A stretch of DNA of 64,000 nucleotides from Sphingopyxis sp. DBS4 (GCF_024628865.1 NZ_CP102384.1:2615001-2679000); one strand, 5' to 3'. Counted from the stretch's first letter, positions 17,176-33,453 are shown. A program made the numbers and translations. Notes: a model not told the origin generated them from the letters alone.

Positions 17176-17243
17176 TTAGGGTGGAGGATTCGGAGAATTC
17201 GTTACCTTCAGCCGGGTGCGATTGTCGGCCTTGTCATGGGTAG
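17176..17243 (-). pseudogene. 3' remnant of a second small YD-repeat gene
   Basis: About 22 codons, DKADNRTRLKVTNSPNPPP plus stop, nearly identical to the end of the gene at 7424-7660 but inverted. It occupies the same relative place (just upstream of RHS-A) as the intact copy at the left locus. Its 5' side is fused to the truncated parB gene. Confidence 0.75.
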
Positions 17244-18151
17244 CCCTCGTGGAAGGTGACCTCACCGCGATGGCTGACGGACACGAAAACCTTGCCACCC
17301 TTCTTCTTCGGGCAGCGTTCATGCTCCCAGCCATTGAAGTAAGCCCCGCGCTCCATGACGACGACATCGGTCCAGCCGGTATCGCGATAGAAGCTGGCCT
17401 GCTTTTCGACCTCGGCCATCTGCGCGGTCCAGAAGCGATCCGCGTCGGCGAAATAGCTGTCCTCGCCGAACAGGTCCGAGACGATCTCGCCGGTATAATC
17501 GGCAACGTCGAACATCGCGACCTTGGCCGCAATCGCGCTGCCGCCGAACAGCCAAGCTTTCAAGATCGATCCCGTGGGCGCGTGCTTTTCGGGACAATCG
17601 ACCAGCGCCAGCCATTCGCGCTGCTGCGTCTTGGTGGCGAGGGTCAGATGCCGCATGGTGACAGCATCGATCTTGTCGGCCCGATACATGGTGCGGATGC
17701 GGGGGAGCAGATTGCCGATGGCGAGCGTTCGCTTCACCTGCAATTCGGTCAGCCCGAAGGTCAGGCCGATCTCCTCGACCTTTCGTCCTTCGCGGACGAG
17801 CCGGGTGAAGGATTCGCAGCGATTGATTTCGTCGGAATCGAGACGAGCGATATTCTCGATCAGCGAGGCTTCGAGTGCCGCCGCGTCGTCCCCGGCTTCC
17901 ATCACCGCGCAGGGCAGTGGGTCGATGCCGTCCTGTTCCTCGGCGACGGTCAGCGCCGCATGATAGCGCCGCTTGCCTGCAACGATCTCGTAAGCGCCTT
18001 CCACCCCATTGGGCCTGACGATCAACGGCACGAGAATGCCGCGCGCGCGCACCGACGGCAGGATGTTGGTGAGGTCGGGCTTCTTGGTCACCCCGCGCAT
18101 GTTGGCAGACGACACCGAAAGCTGCGAAAGTTCGATATGACGAAGTTCCAT
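17234..18151 (-). CDS. ParB/RepB/Spo0J-family protein, C-terminally truncated
   Basis: 305 residues from the ATG with AGGAG upstream (MELRHIELSQLSVSSANMRG); longer frames add a basic, unlikely N-terminus. The ParB N-terminal domain has the nucleotide-binding motif AGKRRYHAA, then LEASLIENIARLDSDEINR and the HTH region FGLTELQVKRTLAIGNLLP. Plasmid-type relatives I recall are about twice as long and continue beyond VSVSHRGEVTFHEGY. Here the frame ends exactly at that point, with the stop supplied by the RHS remnant. It is therefore a truncated partition-type protein. Loss of the C-terminus may abolish or change its function. Confidence 0.8.
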   Translation of the reverse strand: MELRHIELSQLSVSSANMRGVTKKPDLTNILPSVRARGILVPLIVRPNGVEGAYEIVAGKRRYHAALTVAEEQDGIDPLPCAVMEAGDDAAALEASLIENIARLDSDEINRCESFTRLVREGRKVEEIGLTFGLTELQVKRTLAIGNLLPRIRTMYRADKIDAVTMRHLTLATKTQQREWLALVDCPEKHAPTGSILKAWLFGGSAIAAKVAMFDVADYTGEIVSDLFGEDSYFADADRFWTAQMAEVEKQASFYRDTGWTDVVVMERGAYFNGWEHERCPKKKGGKVFVSVSHRGEVTFHEGYP

Positions 18152-18536
18152 GATCTGTCTCCTTTGCTCTTTAAACACCGCAGCCCCGGCTGAGCGGGGG
18201 GAGCGGCGAGAGCGACCGGAGAGACCCGCCATGAAGGCAGGGCGCACCCGAAGGGTCGAAATGCAATGGAGAACCCCGCAGGGGTTGCGCGCTGCCGGGC
18301 GGGTCTCAGAGGAGAGCGACGCTCCCATCGCACGGCCGGAGGCCACGCCAGCGCGCGGGACGCGCGATGACAATCAGGTCGGCAAGAGCCGGCCCCGAGT
18401 CATGCGATCGTCACGGCGTCAGCCGACGAGACGACGCGCAGCGGCGGCTCGGTGGAGCGAAGCGGAATAGAGCGCGGCCGCCGCAGGCGGGACGCCTTTG
18501 GCGTGCACAAAGTTTCAGCCTATTATGGCAGTGGCT
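18152..18536. other. Intergenic stretch upstream of parB
   Basis: A GC-rich region with no frame that has a convincing start or family pattern on either strand. It presumably holds the parB promoter. Nothing else could be supported. Confidence 0.4.
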
Positions 18537-19667
18537 TCATTGTGGGCCGACAGGTGGCTGTGCTGCTCCGAACACGCGCCAGAATGCGTCGATCAACGGC
18601 TGCACCGCAGCATCATCGATCGCGTCGCAAATTACCTCGCCCAGATAAGCCTCTTGCATCCATGATGGATCAGTCATTGCATTAAAGCCATCGGGTAGGC
18701 TGTATCCGACGCGGAAGCCTTCAATCTCAAGAAGGGTTGCCATTGCGGTCCACGGCCCTTCGATTCCGTGCTGAAGGAGGCGGGCGTAGGCGCTTCGTGC
18801 AGCGCCCCTCAACTGAGTTTCAACAAGGGCGCGCGGAATATATTCAACATTATCAATCGTGGTCCCAGTAATCTGCCAGGCGAAGTCCACAAAGCCGCGC
18901 CTGTGGTTTACAGACCAAGTGCGAACAGCATTCGGTTCCGGCCCGGTCGAGTGAACGATCAGCCCCTCCAGTCCAACCACGAAATTGATTGCCTGCGTGC
19001 TACGGGCTGGAAGCACCGCGTTTTGTTGGTCAATGTTCAAATCGCGTGCGTCACGCAGCACCGAAAGAGGCGCGACAGTGAGAACGACCTTGGGGCCACC
19101 GCCGACCCTCGTCGGCATGTCCTTGCCGCCAACCGCCAAGATGGCCTTGCTGTGCAAGTCGCGCATTTTTCTTGGCATTTCGTCTGTGGCGGCGAAGGCC
19201 ATGCGCAATTCCCCAACGTCCAATGGATATTTGCCGCGACTGTTTCTGGCATGAAAGCGGCTACTGGCTTTCACGCGATGGGGTGCTACCAGGCTTGCTG
19301 ACATGCGCAAAATGAGCGCAACCGTTCCGTTTTCCAGCGGAACGGTATGAATGTGGAAACCGGGGAGCCGAGGCTCCACACCATCGCGGACCATGTTCTC
19401 TATCCGCGTTATTTCGTTGTCCAGGCCGTCAGATGGAATGCCCACGACGGCAGCGGCGGTGCCATCTTCGTCCTGAATGCCGATGACGAGATCGCCTCCA
19501 TCGGTGTTGGAAAATGAAGTGACGTCGGCGAGAAACTCTTTTGTCGATTCAGCGCCTCCACCGGGAAGTGCCAACTTGTAATCGAGACGTCGGCCTTCGG
19601 GACGTTGCTGCGCAACAAGGGCGTGAAGGTCGACCGCTTCGATTTGGTCCAGCGCTTTTTCGATCAT
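18537..19667 (-). CDS. AlbA_2 (Schlafen-type) domain protein
   Basis: 376 residues. The N-terminal AlbA_2 domain (about 20-150) has ESTKEFLADVTSFSNTDGG, then LVIGIQDEDGTAAAVVGIP and RFHARNSRGKYPLDVGELR, which is the order usual for this DNA/RNA-binding fold. The C-terminal half has no recognised domain. Proteins of this group are frequent in islands and some act in phage defence or transcription control. It is divergent from the AlpA-like gene. Whether it serves the element or the host is not known. Confidence 0.82.
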   Translation of the reverse strand: MIEKALDQIEAVDLHALVAQQRPEGRRLDYKLALPGGGAESTKEFLADVTSFSNTDGGDLVIGIQDEDGTAAAVVGIPSDGLDNEITRIENMVRDGVEPRLPGFHIHTVPLENGTVALILRMSASLVAPHRVKASSRFHARNSRGKYPLDVGELRMAFAATDEMPRKMRDLHSKAILAVGGKDMPTRVGGGPKVVLTVAPLSVLRDARDLNIDQQNAVLPARSTQAINFVVGLEGLIVHSTGPEPNAVRTWSVNHRRGFVDFAWQITGTTIDNVEYIPRALVETQLRGAARSAYARLLQHGIEGPWTAMATLLEIEGFRVGYSLPDGFNAMTDPSWMQEAYLGEVICDAIDDAAVQPLIDAFWRVFGAAQPPVGPQ

Positions 19668-19837
19668 CTTTGCCCTATATCAACATCGGGAAGCTGGAAC
19701 AAAGCGGCATGATCGCACTACCGGATGGCGCTTGATTCGATTCGAACTTTTGCGCCGACCACCCGATCGAGTGCCGTAGACGGACCGCCAAGCTTACCGC
19801 CGGGACGTTATGGGAAAAATATTTGCGCATCGCCAAT

Positions 19838-19886
19838 TGACGCCAGGAAACGCCAGTGGACGCCAGGAGACGCCAACGCCCGCCAG
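19838..19886. repeat. Cluster of ACGCCAG/ACGCCAA repeats (iteron-like)
   Basis: ACGCCAG or a one-base variant occurs five times at about 10-11-bp spacing, one helical turn, between the divergent AlbA_2 and AlpA-like genes. Such spacing suits cooperative binding by a small DNA-binding protein, possibly the AlpA-like regulator. No function can be read from sequence alone. Confidence 0.5.
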
Positions 19887-19902
19887 TACCCGCGGCACGT
19901 CC

Positions 19903-20226
19903 ATGCCTATGCCCTTGCAAAGCAAAGCCAAACTGCCAATTCTGAAGCTCAGGGGAGCCCAGCAATCGTCAGCCGATGGAGTAGCCCCCTTGCACGCACC
20001 CGACCGGATCATCCGCCTCCAGACCGTCCTCGCCCGCACCGGGCTTTCCCGTTCCACCCTTTATCGCAAGATCGCCGAAGGAACCTTCCCACCGCAGGTG
20101 CGGATCAGCGTTCATGGTGCCGGATGGTATGAGTCCGCGGTCAACCGTTGGATCGCCAACCCGCTCGCCTATCGCGCCGACAATGACAATCGCGATGCGG
20201 AGCGGGCCGGTCGTGCAAGAGGGTGA
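19903..20226 (+). CDS. AlpA-family regulator
   Basis: The domain RIIRLQTVLARTGLSRSTLY, followed by RKIAEGTFPPQVRI and AVNRWI, is a typical AlpA/MerR-like winged HTH that often controls excision or integrase genes. The start is uncertain: ATGs at 19,810, 19,903 and 19,909 are in frame and none has a good ribosome-binding site. The chosen start lies after the repeat cluster. It is followed by a small overlapping gene and the recombinase, so a role in regulating excision is likely. Confidence 0.75.
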   Translation: MPMPLQSKAKLPILKLRGAQQSSADGVAPLHAPDRIIRLQTVLARTGLSRSTLYRKIAEGTFPPQVRISVHGAGWYESAVNRWIANPLAYRADNDNRDAERAGRARG

Positions 20227-20419
20227 TGCGCCGCGTCCGGGTCGCTTTGTGGCGGTAAACGACAATGACGCTATCTGCGACCCTATCGCCATCGATGCAG
20301 CGTTGACGCGCATCGCCGAAGCGATCGGGCGGCACATCGCCCGCGAGCATATCCGCGGCCGCAAGGCGGCGAATGACAACGCGCCAGTCTCAAAAAATCC
20401 ACCGCCGCCAAAGCGTTGA
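20183..20419 (+). CDS. Small hypothetical protein upstream of the recombinase
   Basis: 78 residues from MTIAMRSGPVVQEGDAPRPG; it overlaps the end of the AlpA-like gene in another frame. RFVAVNDNDAI and RKAANDNAP show the N-D-N patterns seen in short island proteins. No domain is recognised. It precedes the recombinase by 76 bp and is likely co-transcribed. Confidence 0.5.
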   Translation: MTIAMRSGPVVQEGDAPRPGRFVAVNDNDAICDPIAIDAALTRIAEAIGRHIAREHIRGRKAANDNAPVSKNPPPPKR

Positions 20420-20495
20420 CGCTAACGTCCGCACGCGCAACACTGTCTTATCCGTCTGTGCGGGCTTGTACCCGCCCTGCAAAAAGGAAGACAAG

Positions 20496-22130
20496 ATGAT
20501 CCGCGCCGCGCTTTACGCCCGCTATTCCTCCGACCAGCAGAATGCCGCGTCGATCGCCGACCAGCAGCGCATCTGCCGCGAGCGCGCGGAACGCGAGGGA
20601 TGGGAGATTGTCGGCAGCTACGAGGATGCCGCGATCTCGGGCGCGAGCATGATCCTGCGCCCCGGCGTTCAGAAACTGCTCGCCGATGCGCAGGCTGGCC
20701 AGTTCGATATTGTGCTCACCGAAGCGCTCGATCGTGTGTCGCGCGACCAGGCCGATGTCGCGACCTTCTACAAGCATTTGCAGTTCGCGCGTGTCCCGCT
20801 CATCACTCTGGCGGAGGGCGAGATTTCGGAGCTGCATGTCGGGCTCAAGGGGACGATGAACGCGCTGTTCCTCAAAGACCTTGCCAAGAAGACGCATCGC
20901 GGCCTGCGTGGGCGCGTCGAGAAAGGCTTCTCTGCCGGAGCCGTGGGTTACGGCTATCGCATGATCCGGCGTCTCAGCAGCGAAGGCGAGCTGGTGCGCG
21001 GCGAGCGCGAAATCGATCCGGTGCAAGCCCTCATCGTCGAGCGCATCTTCGCCGAGTTCGCGGCTGGCAAGAGTCCGCGCGCCATCGCTTGCGACCTCAA
21101 CGCGGACGGCATCGCCGGTCCCGCCGGTAAGCCGTGGCGCGACACGAGCATCCGCGGCGATGTGCGCAGGGGTACCGGCATATTGAACAACGAGCTTTAT
21201 GCCGGCGTCCGCGCATGGAACCACAAGCACAGCGTGAAAGACCCGAGCACCGGCAAGGAGGTCACCCGCCTCAATCCGGAATCCGAATGGATCAGGAATG
21301 CGGTTCCCGAGCTTCGTATTGTCAGCGACACGCTGTGGGAAGCGGTCAAGCGCCAGCAGCAGATGCTCGCTGAGCGCTACGCATCGGTCAAGCAAGCCGC
21401 GCAGTCGAGAAGTGCGCAAGGGCTGCGCCGCCCGGCCTATCTTCTGTCGGGACTGCTCGAATGCGGCACCTGTGGCGGAACCTATGCCGTCGTCGTCGGC
21501 GACCGCTATGGCTGCGTCGGCCATCATCGCAGCCGCTCCTGTTCCAATAACCGGACGATCCGGCGCGCCGAGCTTGAGCGCCGGGCACTCGCGGGCATCG
21601 CCGACCGGCTGGTGTCGGCCGACAAGATCGAGGCGGCGGTTGCCGCCTATGCGAACCATATCAACCGCGAGAACCGCGAGCGGCGCATTCAGGCCGATGC
21701 CGACCGGCGCGCGCTCGCTAGGGTCAATAAGGCGGTTGCGGGTATCATGGTTGCGATCGAGGATGGGCTGTATCAGCCGTCTATGAAAGCGCGCATGGCC
21801 GAACTTGAACGCGAGCGGCAAGAGATCAACGCGCGGCTGGCGGAAGCGCCGCAGGATGTTCCCGACGTCCATCCGGGCATCGCCGAAATCTACAAGCGCA
21901 AGGTCGCGCGGCTCACCGAGACGCTTGGCGATCCCGAAACACGTCTCGACGCCTCAAGCGACATCCGCTCGCTTGTCGGCAAGATCGTCCTCCACCCCGG
22001 CGAGAAGCGCGGCGAGGTTCATGCTACGCTGCACGGGTCGCTGATGGGCATTCTGGACTTTGTTAACGACAACCCGCAACCTGATGCTGACCGAGTTATA
22101 ACAAAGGTGTCCTCGGGTTCGCGGGAATGA
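20496..22130 (+). CDS. Large serine recombinase (integrase of the 15-kb element)
   Basis: 544 residues from the ATG with AAAAAGGAAG upstream. The resolvase catalytic domain has ALYARYSSDQQ (nucleophile probably S11), then ILRPGVQKLLADAQAGQFD and ALDRVSRDQADVATF. The recombinase domain follows (KGFSAGAVGYGYRMI). A zinc ribbon (CGTCGGTYAVVVGDRYGCVG) and a coiled coil (about 400-450) complete the large serine integrase layout. The gene sits at the right end and its last codons and stop lie within attR. It probably catalyses integration into the REP-like hairpin. Confidence 0.93.
   Translation: MIRAALYARYSSDQQNAASIADQQRICRERAEREGWEIVGSYEDAAISGASMILRPGVQKLLADAQAGQFDIVLTEALDRVSRDQADVATFYKHLQFARVPLITLAEGEISELHVGLKGTMNALFLKDLAKKTHRGLRGRVEKGFSAGAVGYGYRMIRRLSSEGELVRGEREIDPVQALIVERIFAEFAAGKSPRAIACDLNADGIAGPAGKPWRDTSIRGDVRRGTGILNNELYAGVRAWNHKHSVKDPSTGKEVTRLNPESEWIRNAVPELRIVSDTLWEAVKRQQQMLAERYASVKQAAQSRSAQGLRRPAYLLSGLLECGTCGGTYAVVVGDRYGCVGHHRSRSCSNNRTIRRAELERRALAGIADRLVSADKIEAAVAAYANHINRENRERRIQADADRRALARVNKAVAGIMVAIEDGLYQPSMKARMAELERERQEINARLAEAPQDVPDVHPGIAEIYKRKVARLTETLGDPETRLDASSDIRSLVGKIVLHPGEKRGEVHATLHGSLMGILDFVNDNPQPDADRVITKVSSGSRE
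22092..22127. other. attR of the 15-kb serine-recombinase element
   Basis: The element arm CGAGTTATAACAAAGGTGT (22,092-22,110) is complementary in 17 of 19 positions to the left arm. After a 7-bp spacer comes TTCGCGGGAA (22,118-22,127), the direct repeat shared with attL. Chromosomal TGACGAAG follows, restoring the end of the split REP-like repeat. Confidence 0.75.
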
Positions 22131-22172
22131 CGAAGAGGGAAGATATCCGTTTCCAACCCCCACGCGCCGCCC

Positions 22173-22216
22173 AAAGAAAAAGCCCCGCCGGATCGCTCCG
22201 GCGGGGCCTTTTTTGT
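22173..22216. terminator. Bidirectional terminator between recombinase and rpoC
   Basis: The stem GCCCCGCCGGA/TCCGGCGGGGC is flanked by AAAGAAAAA on one side and TTTTTT on the other. It can end rpoBC transcripts on the minus strand and transcripts from the element on the plus strand. Confidence 0.9.
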
Positions 22217-22237
22217 CGGGCCGTCGGGCCGAGGGGC

Positions 22238-26521
<4,284 letters not shown>

Positions 26522-26537
26522 ATATCTGCTCCATCTT

Positions 26538-26562
26538 CCCCTCTCGCGCCGGGCGAGAGGGG
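26538..26562. repeat. Hairpin in the rpoB-rpoC gap
   Basis: CCCCTCTCGC, loop GCCGG, then GCGAGAGGGG. No U-tract follows, so it is not a terminator. It may affect mRNA stability or the rpoB/rpoC ratio. Confidence 0.6.
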
Positions 26563-26574
26563 TGAGGAAAAATC

Positions 26575-30753
<4,179 letters not shown>

Positions 30754-30931
30754 AAGTGATTGTCTCGCCTTCGTAAAATTAGTCGCGAGCGCAGCAGAGA
30801 CGCAAAAAGGCCGCGACCAACCGTTGCCGGTTTACCGCAGCTTTCCAACGCATCTCGAAATCCCTACCGCCCTATTCCTGTGGCCCGTTGCGCAACGTCA
30901 GACCGCTTCCCGGACGATCGGGTGTGAAGGC

Positions 30932-30960
30932 GATATAGGATTTGGGGGGTGCAGTGTCAA
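30932..30960 (-). promoter_or_regulatory. Sigma-70-type promoter of rpoB-rpoC
   Basis: On the minus strand TTGACA (30,960-30,955) and TATATC (30,937-30,932) are separated by 17 bp. The spacing is ideal and both boxes are near consensus. The leader to the rpoB start is about 170 nt. Confidence 0.75.
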
Positions 30961-31116
30961 TGGAAGCGCATCACCGAAGACAGCAATCCGCTCGTCACCC
31001 CGGAACAGAACGGCTCATCCCGCCTCGGCCACGGTTCGGCCATTTTGGCATGGCCCATGCCGCCTTCGCGCGTTCAAGCGTCTCGACCGTTCAAAATGTC
31101 AGGAGAGATTACAACG

Positions 31117-31731
31117 ATGCGTAAATATGCAGCCTTTCTTACCTCCCTTGCCCTTGGCACCGCGATGGCCGCCGGTGCGCCCGCCTTCGCGCAGGCACCC
31201 GCCGCCGCGCCCGCCGGCCCGACGCTGACCGTCGGCACCACCGTCTACGACAGCGAAGGCCAGACCATCGGCCCGATCGCCAGCTCGGACGGCGCGACCG
31301 TCGTCGTCACCGTCGGCGACAAGCCCGCCGCGCTCCCCGCAAGCGCTTTCATGCAGACCGACAAGGGCACCGCGATCACGCTGACCCTCGCGCAGCTCAC
31401 TGCCGCGCTCGACCAGCAGGCCGCCGCCGCCGATGCGCAGCTCACCGCCGCGCTTCAGCCGGGCGCTGATATCAAGGGCGTGAACGGCGGTTCGGTCGTC
31501 GGCAAGGTGAAGACCGCCGACGCCGAGGGCGTCGTCGTCACCACCGCGCAGGGCGACGTCCGCCTGCCGCGCAAGGCCTTCTTCGTCGCGGCGCACGGCC
31601 TGTCGACCAGCTTCTCCGCCGAGCAGTTCGCGGCGGCGGTTGCCGAAGCCAAGGCGCCCGACGCAGCGGCGACGGATGATGCGGCGGCCGATGCCGACAC
31701 GACATCCGACGCGGCGAAACCCGCCAACTGA
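31117..31731 (+). CDS. Secreted Ala-rich protein with two PRC-barrel-like repeats
   Basis: 204 residues from the ATG with AGGAGA upstream. A signal peptide (about 1-26, ending PAFAQ) precedes two similar segments: GTTVYDSEGQTIGPIASSDG with ALPASAF, and SVVGKVKTADAEGVVVTT with RLPRKAF. These resemble PRC-barrel strands. The region between is Ala/Gln-rich and the tail is acidic. Located in the periplasm or outside; function not known. It is divergent from rpoB. Confidence 0.75.
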   Translation: MRKYAAFLTSLALGTAMAAGAPAFAQAPAAAPAGPTLTVGTTVYDSEGQTIGPIASSDGATVVVTVGDKPAALPASAFMQTDKGTAITLTLAQLTAALDQQAAAADAQLTAALQPGADIKGVNGGSVVGKVKTADAEGVVVTTAQGDVRLPRKAFFVAAHGLSTSFSAEQFAAAVAEAKAPDAAATDDAAADADTTSDAAKPAN

Positions 31732-31750
31732 TCTTCGCGATCGGCAGCAA

Positions 31751-31786
31751 AAGGCGCGAGGGCAACGCTCTCGCGCCTTTTTCTTT
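31751..31786 (+). terminator. Terminator after the PRC-like gene
   Basis: AGGCGCGAG and CTCGCGCCT form the stem, followed by TTTTTCTTT. Confidence 0.85.
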
Positions 31787-31838
31787 GCGCGATAACGCCG
31801 CCCGCAAACCCCATAGCCTTTGTCCTGTCTCCTGATCC

Positions 31839-31882
31839 CGATATATCGACTTGCAATATAGTTCATATCGTTTATCGATATG
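31839..31882. promoter_or_regulatory. Paired AT-rich palindromes upstream of the DUF2975-XRE operon
   Basis: CGATATATCG (31,839-31,848) and CATATCGTTTATCGATATG (31,864-31,882, 7-bp arms) are perfect inverted repeats in an otherwise GC-rich region, 29 bp or more before the start codon. They are likely operators, perhaps for the XRE protein of the same operon. Confidence 0.6.
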
Positions 31883-31910
31883 TCAGCCATCAACGTCGAA
31901 CGGGATGCCC

Positions 31911-32414
31911 ATGCTGCTCTGGAGCCGCCGGCTGCTGGCCGGATTGAATATCCTCAACTGGGTCACCGGCCTCTTGATCGTCGCCGCGCTGGGATGGGTC
32001 GGCTTCGCCGCGCCCGACCTCTTCCTCGCGCGGGCCCAGCCCTATCATGTCGCCCATCCCGAAGCCGCGATCGCGTGGCTGCGCTGGGTCACCTTCATCA
32101 CCGCCCCCGTCATCCTGCTCGCGCACGTCATCCTGACCCGACTGATCGCGATCATCGACGCGGCGCGCGCGGGAACGCCCTTCATCGCCGCCAACGCCGC
32201 GCGGCTGCGCCATATTGCCTGGGCGCTGCTCGGCATCCAGCTGCTCGACCTCGCCTTCGGGCTGGTCAGCATCCGCGCGAGCGCCGCGACCGGCGAATAT
32301 TTCGGCTGGAGCTTCGGAGTCACCGGCTGGCTCGCCGTCCTGCTCCTCTTCGTGCTCGCCCGCGTCTTCGAGCGCGGCGCCGCGATGCAGGACGAGATCG
32401 AGCGGACGATCTGA
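31911..32414 (+). CDS. DUF2975 membrane protein
   Basis: 167 residues with four hydrophobic segments, beginning MLLWSRRLLAGLNILNWVTG and with ARAGTPFIAANAARLRHIAW in the middle, which is the DUF2975 hallmark. The ATG at 31,911 has GGGA at good spacing; an alternative ATG lies 6 bp upstream. It overlaps the next gene by one base. DUF2975 proteins pair with small XRE regulators and may sense the membrane or sequester the regulator. Confidence 0.85.
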   Translation: MLLWSRRLLAGLNILNWVTGLLIVAALGWVGFAAPDLFLARAQPYHVAHPEAAIAWLRWVTFITAPVILLAHVILTRLIAIIDAARAGTPFIAANAARLRHIAWALLGIQLLDLAFGLVSIRASAATGEYFGWSFGVTGWLAVLLLFVLARVFERGAAMQDEIERTI

Positions 32415-32638
32415 TGGCGATCCGCGTCCAGCTCGACGACCTCCTCTGGCAGCGGCGCATGACGCTGACCGAGCTCAGCGAGCGGATCGGAATCACCGTC
32501 GCCAATCTGTCGATCCTCAAGACGGGCAAGGCGAAGGCGATCCGCTTCTCCACGCTCGACGCCATTTGCCGCGCGCTGGATTGCCAGCCCGGCGACCTGA
32601 TCCTGTTCGACCCGAAGGAGCCCGCCGATGAAGACTGA
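32414..32638 (+). CDS. Small XRE regulator (YozG-like)
   Basis: 74 residues, a single HTH: LLWQRRMTLTELSERIGITV, then ANLSILKTGKAKAIRFSTLD and DCQPGDLI. Translationally coupled to the DUF2975 gene (TGATG) and overlapping the next membrane gene by 11 bp. It probably represses its own operon at the upstream palindromes. Confidence 0.9.
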   Translation: MAIRVQLDDLLWQRRMTLTELSERIGITVANLSILKTGKAKAIRFSTLDAICRALDCQPGDLILFDPKEPADED

Positions 32639-33410
32639 CATCCAGGCCATCTATCGCCACGCCTGGGCGTTCGCGCGGCTTTGCCCGCTGCTGTTTCTCG
32701 TCCCCGTGCTGGCCGAACTGGCGCAGCATGTCGTCGAGTGGCAGGCCGGCATGTACGACGGTATTGCGGGCGCCAAGGCCGCCGAAGCCGGTATGCTGCG
32801 GATGCAGTTCGGTTTCGCCAAGACGCTGGCGCTGCTGCTGCCCGGCTATTGGTTCATGCGCTATATCCTGTTCAGCGGCGACGCGGCGCGGGCACGGCGG
32901 ATCGAATGGCCCGCGATCGGGCTGTGGCTGATCCTCTTCGCGATCCAGGCAACCGAGCAATGGTGGGCGCTGTTCGGCCCGCCGCTGACCGGCCTCCTTG
33001 GCCTTGCAGGCGAGCCCGCGCGCTGGACCGGCTACGGCCTCGCGCTCGCCGGAGTGATCCTCGGCGTCTATCTGACCGCGTGGAATGCGGCGTGGGCGGC
33101 GGGCAATGCGGCGATCGGGCCGGTCCGGTCGATCCGCATCATGGCGGGCAGCTTCTGGTACACGATCCTGCTGATGCTCGCGGGCATCGTGCCGTTGATG
33201 GTCCTCCATTATGCGCTGAGCTTCGGCGCAATCTTCGCGCCCGCCTTCCTCGACTGGCCGCTGCTGATCGTCGACGCGCTGGCCGTCGGCTATCTTGCGC
33301 TGGCGATGACCGGCGTCTCGGCGATCGCGGCGCGCCACGCGGCGGATCGCAAGGCGGTCGATCTGGTCGGCGGCGGCGCGGATGCCCGATCCGCGACGCC
33401 TGCGATCTAG
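32628..33410 (+). CDS. Multi-pass membrane protein of unknown function
   Basis: 260 residues with about six hydrophobic segments (for example LCPLLFLVPVLAELAQHV and ILLMLAGIVPLMVLHYALSF). No family is recognised. It overlaps the XRE gene and is the last gene of the operon. The charged C-terminal tail (RHAADRKAVDLVGGG) should be cytoplasmic. Confidence 0.75.
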   Translation: MKTDIQAIYRHAWAFARLCPLLFLVPVLAELAQHVVEWQAGMYDGIAGAKAAEAGMLRMQFGFAKTLALLLPGYWFMRYILFSGDAARARRIEWPAIGLWLILFAIQATEQWWALFGPPLTGLLGLAGEPARWTGYGLALAGVILGVYLTAWNAAWAAGNAAIGPVRSIRIMAGSFWYTILLMLAGIVPLMVLHYALSFGAIFAPAFLDWPLLIVDALAVGYLALAMTGVSAIAARHAADRKAVDLVGGGADARSATPAI

Positions 33411-33453
33411 GCGCAGAGAGAATGTCCGCTTGCGACCGATTGCGGACTTAAGA

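Larger units (their letters stand above)
7104..22127. mobile_element. About 15-kb integrated element with large serine recombinase
   Basis: It is bounded by the 10-bp direct repeat TTCGCGGGAA and, just inside, by an inverted arm pair (ACACC-N2-TGTTATAACTCG at the left, its complement at 22,092-22,110). Joining the ends gives a nearly symmetric attP. Joining the flanks gives a complete REP-like repeat like that at 54,712. Contents: RHS genes, an IS3-family element, the virB8 tail to virB11, a truncated parB, an AlbA_2 protein, an AlpA-like regulator and the recombinase at the right end. No relaxase or VirD4 is visible, so it is probably not self-transmissible now. Confidence 0.8.
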
